Part shown: positions 6,196 through 10,739 of the stretch, piece by piece | Layout of the letters: every line of letters begins with the position of its first letter | How positions within the stretch are numbered: position 1 is the first letter of the stretch | Assembly (NCBI GenBank): GCA_963605535.1 | Contig: CAVCXB010000103.1 | Span: 1 to 10,739 of the forward strand | Length of the DNA: 10,739 nucleotides | Reading direction: 5' to 3' | DNA from: Anthropogastromicrobium chipingensis_A | Lineage (GTDB): Bacteria; Bacillota; Clostridia; Lachnospirales; Lachnospiraceae | Translations under genes and position numbers: made by a program | Notes under the pieces: generated by a model | Databases searched by the model: none | What the model was told of the DNA's origin: nothing | What the model saw: the letters and a program-made list of their open reading frames with translations, nothing else

Positions 6196-7883
6196 AAAGG
6201 AATTTATTTAAAAGAACGATACGAAAAATAAAGCAACGTTTTGATGATATGAAATACCGCAACAAGTTAATTTTGCTCTGCTTTCTTGTGAGCCTTATCC
6301 CGCTATCGGTCATGGGACTCTTTTGCTATAAGCAGACCATTCAGCTGCTTCGCACGCGCGAGCTGGACTCTCTGGAATCCTCCGTTGTATCCGTTTCAAA
6401 CTCGCTTGATTCCAAGGTAAACACTTACCAGAATTTGCTCTCCTATCTGGCAAACTCGAATGATCTTGCAGAATTTTCTTCCTACAATGATGCGAACGCC
6501 TACGACCAGTACGAATATTTGACCTATAAAATGGATGTCTTTTTAAATACCACGTATCTGCAGCATCCAGATATCGCCCAAATTACGATCTATAATGCGG
6601 ACGGGGATATGACACATGGCAAACAGCTTCGCCCGATCAGCGATCTGGAAAATGAATCCTGGTACCGACCTGAGCGTATTTCCACGCAGCCGACCTGGTT
6701 TAAAAAGGACGATGGAACACTCTGTGTAATCCAATATCTGTGTGATCCTTATATCACCTATATTCGTTCTTACTCCAAAAACTGCATCGCCATTCAGCTT
6801 GATCCGGATCTTTTATTTGGCGATCTCGACGAGACTGCCGATGATTTCCACATTCAGGTCGATACACCATCGCAGACACTGTACTCCTACGAATCCGATT
6901 CCATCTCGAACACACAAAACGAGCTGCGCCAGTGGGTAACGCGAACGGACTTGGTCGATTGCTGCGGCTGGAACGTGACACTAGAACGCCCAAATCAAAT
7001 TGTATTTGCATCCGTTCGGCGAATGGGTCGTGTCATTATGGCTATTTTGCTGTTCTGCATCGTGATCATTTTTTCCATCACACAGCTGTTTACCAGCTTT
7101 TTTGAGAAAAAAATCAGTGCACTGCACTACTATCTGCAACGCATCAAGGAGGGGCACCTTGATTACCACATTCACGATGACAGCAAGGACGAGCTTGGTG
7201 ATCTGACAAACAATCTTCAGGCTATGATCGATGAAATCAACCGCCTGATCCGTGAAGATTATCAGACAAAGATCGAATTGAAGGAAACACAGTTTAAAGC
7301 ATTGCAGGCGCAAATTAACCCGCACTTTCTCTATAATTGTCTGTCGCTAATCAACAATAAGGCGCTGATGAATAACCAGCCCGAGATCAGCCAAATGTCA
7401 CAGCTTCTCTCCGTCTTTTATCGCACGACACTAAACAAAGGAAAAGCGGAAACATTGCTGCAAAATGAGATTAAAAATGTGACCTCCTACATTGACATTC
7501 AACGCCTGCTTCATGACAACAGCTTTGATGTCTTGTATCAGATCGACCCGAATTTGCCAGAAATCGAAGTGCCAAATCTGCTGTTGCAGCCGCTTGTCGA
7601 AAACTCAATTATTCATGGCATCCTGCCAAATAAGACAAAACGTGGTCAGTTGTTTGTCACGATCACAAAGGTCATGGGACAGATTTATTTTACAATCATG
7701 GATAATGGAATCGGTATTCCGCAAGAAAAGCTTTCTACCCTTTTGACGACCGACTCCTCCGGTTATGGATTAAAAAATGTCCACGAACGCTTGATTCTAG
7801 CCTACGGAGAAGGCTCTGACCTCACAATCAATAGTATACCGGGACAGAGTACGATGATTTCATTTAAAATTCCGATGGGATAA
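6192..7883 (+). CDS. Sensor histidine kinase (YesM-like, HisKA_5/HATPase_c)
   Basis: This is a 563-residue membrane kinase. The first membrane segment is at about 25-45, an extracellular sensing domain (Cache-like by position and length) spans about 46-279, and the second membrane segment is at 281-300. A HAMP-like linker follows (about 300-355), then the phosphoacceptor motif LQAQINPHFLYN with His378. The ATPase domain has the N box LVENSIIHG (468-476), a G1 box DNGIGIP (504-510) and a G2 box GYGLKNV (524-530). It phosphorylates itself at His378 and passes phosphate to Asp54 of the regulator. Its ATG overlaps the regulator stop (ATGA), which implies translational coupling. The signal is probably an extracellular sugar or a loaded binding protein. 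Several cysteines in the sensing domain (178, 184, 198, 257, 258) are notable but unexplained. Confidence 0.95.
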   Translation: MKRNLFKRTIRKIKQRFDDMKYRNKLILLCFLVSLIPLSVMGLFCYKQTIQLLRTRELDSLESSVVSVSNSLDSKVNTYQNLLSYLANSNDLAEFSSYNDANAYDQYEYLTYKMDVFLNTTYLQHPDIAQITIYNADGDMTHGKQLRPISDLENESWYRPERISTQPTWFKKDDGTLCVIQYLCDPYITYIRSYSKNCIAIQLDPDLLFGDLDETADDFHIQVDTPSQTLYSYESDSISNTQNELRQWVTRTDLVDCCGWNVTLERPNQIVFASVRRMGRVIMAILLFCIVIIFSITQLFTSFFEKKISALHYYLQRIKEGHLDYHIHDDSKDELGDLTNNLQAMIDEINRLIREDYQTKIELKETQFKALQAQINPHFLYNCLSLINNKALMNNQPEISQMSQLLSVFYRTTLNKGKAETLLQNEIKNVTSYIDIQRLLHDNSFDVLYQIDPNLPEIEVPNLLLQPLVENSIIHGILPNKTKRGQLFVTITKVMGQIYFTIMDNGIGIPQEKLSTLLTTDSSGYGLKNVHERLILAYGEGSDLTINSIPGQSTMISFKIPMG

Positions 7884-7915
7884 GGGACACTATCTTTTAT
7901 TGAACGACGAATTCA

Positions 7916-7944
7916 ATGACAAATATTAGAAGGTGTGCTATGAT
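7916..7944 (+). promoter_or_regulatory. Extended -10 promoter for the AAA-ATPase-like gene
   Basis: ATGACA (7916-7921) as -35 and TATGAT (7939-7944) as -10 are separated by 17 bases. TG at 7936-7937 makes an extended -10. The gene start is 65 bases downstream. A small 6-bp dyad, ATTGAA (7899-7904) / TTCAAT (7912-7917), touches the -35 and could be a control site, but it is short. No intrinsic terminator is visible after the kinase stop, so read-through from the sensor operon is possible. Confidence 0.6.
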
Positions 7945-8009
7945 AAGTTTATTAAAGTGAGTTATTTTGTTGCCATAACATCAGACGGTGACAAAGGAGG
8001 TACGCGTAT

Positions 8010-9716
8010 ATGGGAATTCAATTAAGGCTTCCAGTTGGGATCGACAGCTTTGAAAAACTTCGCAGAGGAAACTATTATTATGTAGATAAAACAGCACTAA
8101 TTGAACAAGCTCTTGAAAAGGGAAGCGAAGTGACACTCTTTACTCGTCCTCGGCGTTTTGGAAAATCTCTGAATATGAGTATGCTCAAAAACTTTTTTGA
8201 AATTGGAACGGACCCTACATTATTTACTGGTTTGCATATTTCTCAAAATACTGAGCTTTGTGAAAAATATATGGGAAAATATCCTGTCATTGCAATTAGT
8301 CTAAAAGGAGTCAATGCATCATCCTACGAGACTGCCTTTGATCAGTTAGTAGAACTCATAAATCAGAGCGCTTCTGATTTTCAGTTTCTGCAAAATAGCA
8401 GTATTCTGACTGACTACGAAAAGGAACGCTTTGCTAAGCTGCTGGATGACGATATGAGTCAAAAGGTTATGGGCTCAAGCTTGCGATGGCTGACACGACT
8501 TCTTGAAAAGCACTATAAGCAGAAAGTTGTTGTTCTTATTGATGAGTATGATGTGCCGTTGGCAAAAGCTCATGAAAATGGCTTTTATGATGAAATGGCG
8601 CTTTTGATACGCAATCTTTTTGGAAATGTATTGAAGACAAATGAGAGCCTTGCTTTTGCAGTTTTAACTGGATGCCTACGTATTGCAAAAGAAAGTATAT
8701 TCACTGGTCTTAATAACTTCAAAGTGTATTCCATCACAGATAAGCAATACGACGAAGCCTTTGGATTTACGAACTCAGAAGTACATGCAATGCTATGTGC
8801 TTATGGATTAAATGATCACTTTGATGAAGTGAAAGAATGGTACGATGGCTATCGCTTTGGAGAGGCAGATGTCTATTGTCCTTGGGATGTTGTAAATTAT
8901 TGTGATGATCATATTGATGACCCTAACTCAAAACCGAAAAACTACTGGATGAACACCAGTGGAAATGATGTTATCAATCATTTCATTGATAGCATCAATG
9001 ATCCTGGAATGGTCACAAAAACAGAATTGGAACAACTCATCAATGGCGGAACAATCATCCAAAAAGTTGATGAGATGGTAACTTACAAAGATTTATATTC
9101 CAATATTGACAATTGGTGGAGCACCCTTTTTATGACCGGCTACCTGACACAGCGCGGACAAGTAGGCGATGGCTACTACTGCCTTGCGGTCCCAAACCGT
9201 GAAATCTGCAACATTATCATTGAACGCGTTCTAACACTCTTTCGCAAAGAAGTCTCTCAAAACGGAGAACTTTTCCGAAACTTTTGCAATGCGCTAACGA
9301 CTTCTAATGCCTCTGCTGTCGAACGGCTTTTGACAGAATATATGTCAAAGACCATTAGTGTACGCGATAATTTTGCAAAATCGCTTCATGAAAACTTCTA
9401 TCACGGACTTATGATTGGAATTCTGGGGTATCGACGAGATTGGAGAGTATTATCAAATCAAGAGTCTGGTGATGGCTTTAGCGATATTTTAATTGAAATA
9501 AATGATAGCGATACGAATGGTAGACTTGGAATCGTGATTGAATTGAAATATAGTTCCGAGGAAAAAGATCTTGAGTTGGACTGCTGTGAGGCTTTACAGC
9601 AGATAAAAAATAAAAACTATACACAGGAACTTCGCAACCGAGGCTTCAACAAAATAATCAAATATGGCATCTCTTTCTGCCGAAAAAAATGCCGTGTTAT
9701 GACAGTTCAGGAGTAA
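8010..9716 (+). CDS. AAA-ATPase-like / DUF1703 (PD-(D/E)XK nuclease-like) protein
   Basis: The product is 568 residues with AAGGAGG (7994-8000) before the ATG. The N-terminal part matches the AAA-ATPase-like family: LPVGIDSFEKLRRGNYYYVD (7-26), a P-loop variant RPRRFGKS (46-53), Walker B VVVLIDEYDVPL (173-184) and TGCLRIAKESIFTGLNN (220-236). The C-terminal part (about 460-565) has the DUF1703 nuclease-like core: GDGFSDILIEI with Asp492, then GIVIELKYS with Glu511 and Lys513, then a helix with EALQQI (527-532). All expected catalytic-type residues are present, so the gene looks intact. These proteins occur in many copies in gut Clostridia and Bacteroidetes. Their function is not established; links to mobile DNA or defence have been suggested, and I cannot decide. 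It has its own promoter and looks more AT-rich than the kinase gene by eye, so it may be a separate insertion. Confidence 0.9.
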   Translation: MGIQLRLPVGIDSFEKLRRGNYYYVDKTALIEQALEKGSEVTLFTRPRRFGKSLNMSMLKNFFEIGTDPTLFTGLHISQNTELCEKYMGKYPVIAISLKGVNASSYETAFDQLVELINQSASDFQFLQNSSILTDYEKERFAKLLDDDMSQKVMGSSLRWLTRLLEKHYKQKVVVLIDEYDVPLAKAHENGFYDEMALLIRNLFGNVLKTNESLAFAVLTGCLRIAKESIFTGLNNFKVYSITDKQYDEAFGFTNSEVHAMLCAYGLNDHFDEVKEWYDGYRFGEADVYCPWDVVNYCDDHIDDPNSKPKNYWMNTSGNDVINHFIDSINDPGMVTKTELEQLINGGTIIQKVDEMVTYKDLYSNIDNWWSTLFMTGYLTQRGQVGDGYYCLAVPNREICNIIIERVLTLFRKEVSQNGELFRNFCNALTTSNASAVERLLTEYMSKTISVRDNFAKSLHENFYHGLMIGILGYRRDWRVLSNQESGDGFSDILIEINDSDTNGRLGIVIELKYSSEEKDLELDCCEALQQIKNKNYTQELRNRGFNKIIKYGISFCRKKCRVMTVQE

Positions 9717-9724
9717 TATCAACA

Positions 9725-9800
9725 TAGCCACCGGACGACACTTTCTCTGTGATGATAGGTGATGATCTGTCCCCGGTGGCCTACCAATTACGCACAAAAT
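9725..9800. repeat. Intergenic dyad element A (downstream of both converging genes)
   Basis: GCCACCGG (9727-9734) and CCGGTGGC (9773-9780) form a perfect 8-bp GC-rich stem. AC/GT (9735-9736 with 9769-9770) can extend it across a 2-base bulge. The loop contains TGATGAT twice, at 9750-9756 and 9760-9766, with a 10-bp period. It lies between the AAA-ATPase-like and flavoprotein genes, which converge on it, so it could stop transcription from both sides. Neither flank carries a T-run, so it is not a textbook intrinsic terminator. It shares sequence blocks with the element at 10354-10435. Confidence 0.55.
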
Positions 9801-9823
9801 AATTTACCGACCAATACCGTTAC

Positions 9824-10306
9824 TTATGATTCTTTGACTCTTTTTCCTGTCATATGCTCTGGTGTCAGTTCCAAACAAAGAACTCGCGGCAGAGCATTTT
9901 GCAATTCTTTCTTCAGATATTCTTTATCATCGGTAAATTTCTGGCAAAGGTTCGTACAGATTTCCACCATTTTATCCGGGTCTTCTACCACCTTCATGCG
10001 ACCAAAGACAACCACACTTTTGATATTTAATGCCCACTCGCCCTCATTGCGATAGCCGCTGTCATACACGCAGAAAGAAACCTTATCGTATTTTTTGATT
10101 GCCTCAAGCTTATGACCTGACTTAGCACCGTGGAAATATAATTTTCCATCTGCTTCGTTGTACCAATGATTCATCGGAATGCCATATGGATAGCCATTCT
10201 CATCGAAAACAGAGAGAACACCTCGCGGCTCTTTCTTTAAAATTTCGATGCACTCTTCTTTACTTAACTCCTGCTTAAAACGTCTCATTTTGCAAAATGT
10301 CGTCAT
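9824..10306 (-). CDS. NimA-like flavin-binding protein (pyridoxamine 5'-phosphate oxidase fold)
   Basis: The product is 160 residues. The start ATG at 10306 has GGAGGG (10313-10318) at 6-base spacing. A second in-frame ATG seven codons in (MRRFKQELS) resembles the usual family start but lies too far from that site. Family stretches are RRFKQELSKEECIEIL (8-23), GVLSVFDENGYPYGIPMNHWY (29-49), LYFHGAKSGHKLEAIKKYDKVSFCVYD (56-82) and SVVVFGRMKVVED (97-109). The split-barrel fold binds FMN, and relatives include nitroimidazole-resistance Nim proteins and many uncharacterised reductases. The substrate here cannot be told, and membership alone does not show drug resistance. It is cytoplasmic and single-gene, with elements A and B on either side. 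Confidence 0.85.
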   Translation of the reverse strand: MTTFCKMRRFKQELSKEECIEILKKEPRGVLSVFDENGYPYGIPMNHWYNEADGKLYFHGAKSGHKLEAIKKYDKVSFCVYDSGYRNEGEWALNIKSVVVFGRMKVVEDPDKMVEICTNLCQKFTDDKEYLKKELQNALPRVLCLELTPEHMTGKRVKES

Positions 10307-10341
10307 CTTTTTCCCTCCAAATTTTCTATTTTTCTTTTCTC

Positions 10342-10428
10342 AAAAATACAAAAGGGACGCGAACCGTAGAAACAGCTAGCCACCGAGTCATCCCCAGTGG
10401 CGTTGCCGTCCCGTTGGCTAACGTCCCC
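10342..10428 (-). terminator. Probable terminator with complex stem after transketolase
   Basis: Read on the minus strand, CGTCCC (10359-10354) can pair with GGGACG at 10427-10422 or at 10412-10407. It is followed directly by TTTTGTATTTTT (10353-10342), as expected for an intrinsic terminator. It lies 56 bases past the transketolase stop and 36 bases before the flavoprotein start. The enclosed sequence can form further stems (see element B), which is more structure than a simple terminator needs. It could also attenuate the flavoprotein gene. No SD or riboswitch core that I recognise was found. Confidence 0.5.
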
Positions 10429-10435
10429 ACAAAAT
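10354..10435. repeat. Intergenic structured element B
   Basis: Nested complementary segments occur: GGGACG (10354-10359) with CGTCCC (10422-10427); TAGCCA (10377-10382) with TGGCTA (10415-10420); and, as an alternative inner pairing, GCCAC (10379-10383) with GTGGC (10397-10401). The second and third pairings compete for the same bases, so two folds are possible. It shares TAGCCACCG, TCCCC(A/G)GTGGC and CACAAAAT, in that order, with element A. It may be a diverged intergenic repeat, a transcribed structured RNA or simply an elaborate terminator. Confidence 0.45.
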
Positions 10436-10482
10436 TATCTATAACTGTTCCGTACTCTCACAATTACGATTCTCTTTTCTTT

Positions 10483-10739
10483 TTACAGTGCTTTTACTCT
10501 TGCCACTACATTTTCTACAGTAAATCCGAAGTATGGGAACAGCTTGCTGTACGGAGCAGATGCGCCGAAGCGGTTCATTCCGATCAGATCGCCGTCAAGA
10601 CCTACATAACGATCCCATCCAAAGCCAGAAAGCGCCTCTACTGCCACTCTCTTTCTTACATTCTTCGGAAGCACCTTTGCCTTATACTCCTCAGACTGCT
10701 CCTCGAAGAGATCCATACACGGCATGGATACGACACGCA
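10483..10739 (-). CDS. tkt: Transketolase, C-terminal end (5' part beyond window)
   Basis: The last 84 codons of a minus-strand gene are visible, from RVVSMPCMDLFEEQ at the edge to the ending FGFTVENVVARVKAL and a TAA stop at 10485-10483. The pattern RVVSMP, then VRKRVAVEALSGFGWDRYVGLDG, then GMNRFGASAPYSKLFPYFGFT is the C-terminal domain of transketolase. Transketolase moves two-carbon units between sugar phosphates in the non-oxidative pentose phosphate pathway with thiamine diphosphate. The active-site and cofactor regions lie outside the window, so I cannot tell whether the gene is single-chain or split, though the ending resembles the single-chain form. It is a housekeeping gene and marks the right boundary of the accessory region. 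Confidence 0.9.
   Translation of the reverse strand, partial: RVVSMPCMDLFEEQSEEYKAKVLPKNVRKRVAVEALSGFGWDRYVGLDGDLIGMNRFGASAPYSKLFPYFGFTVENVVARVKAL

Noticed and set aside
9824..10306. Calling the small flavoprotein a nitroimidazole-resistance gene
   Set aside because: The family is broad and most members have no shown drug activity; sequence alone does not support a resistance claim.
10354..10428. T-box riboswitch upstream of the flavoprotein gene
   Set aside because: The ending CGTCCC plus T-run resembles a T-box terminator, but there is no AGGGTGGNACCGCG box, no room for a specifier stem, and the downstream gene is not amino-acid related.
10342..10435. Known riboswitch classes (c-di-GMP, cobalamin, THF, ZTP, manganese)
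   Set aside because: Short resemblances such as GCCACTG were seen, but none of the conserved cores could be matched by eye.
1..10739. CRISPR array, tRNA, rRNA, prophage or IS element
   Set aside because: No spaced identical repeats, clover-leaf genes, integrase or transposase-like products were seen; all long frames are accounted for by the genes listed.

Overview
The window looks like chromosomal DNA of a low-to-moderate GC Clostridia, probably a gut Lachnospiraceae. Evidence: strong AGGAGG-type ribosome binding sites, LplB/YtcP-type sugar permeases paired with a YesM/YesN-type two-component system, a GH36 alpha-galactosidase and an AAA-ATPase-like/DUF1703 protein. The assignment rests on gene content and protein style only; no database search was run.

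Positions 1-7883 form one carbohydrate-utilisation locus with two divergent arms. The left arm (minus strand, reading right to left) encodes a secreted sugar-binding protein (4338-2683), two permeases (2592-1675 and 1654-779) and the first 219 codons of a GH36 alpha-galactosidase that runs off the left edge (659-1). Stem-loops sit in the gap between binding protein and first permease and in the gap before the galactosidase; both could tune relative expression. No ATP-binding subunit is present, so a shared MsmX-type ATPase encoded elsewhere probably drives import. The right arm (plus strand) encodes an AraC-type response regulator (4675-6195) and its histidine kinase (6192-7883), overlapping by four bases, behind a good sigma-A promoter. 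The 336-bp divergent region carries dyads and direct repeats that are candidate regulator sites. The likely circuit: the kinase senses an extracellular sugar or a loaded binding protein, phosphorylates the regulator, and the regulator switches on the transporter-galactosidase arm.

Positions 7884-9716 hold a free-standing AAA-ATPase-like/DUF1703 gene with its own extended -10 promoter. Its role is unknown and it appears unrelated to the sugar locus. Convergent to it is a small NimA-like flavin-binding protein (10306-9824), and at the right edge is the end of a transketolase gene (minus strand). The flavoprotein gene is flanked on both sides by GC-rich dyad-containing intergenic elements that share three sequence blocks in the same order. 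They may be diverged copies of one intergenic repeat.

Most of the window is ordinary. The less ordinary points are an 18-bp in-frame tandem repeat inside the alpha-galactosidase, a binding protein without a canonical lipobox, and the paired intergenic elements on the right. I found no convincing new multi-gene system.
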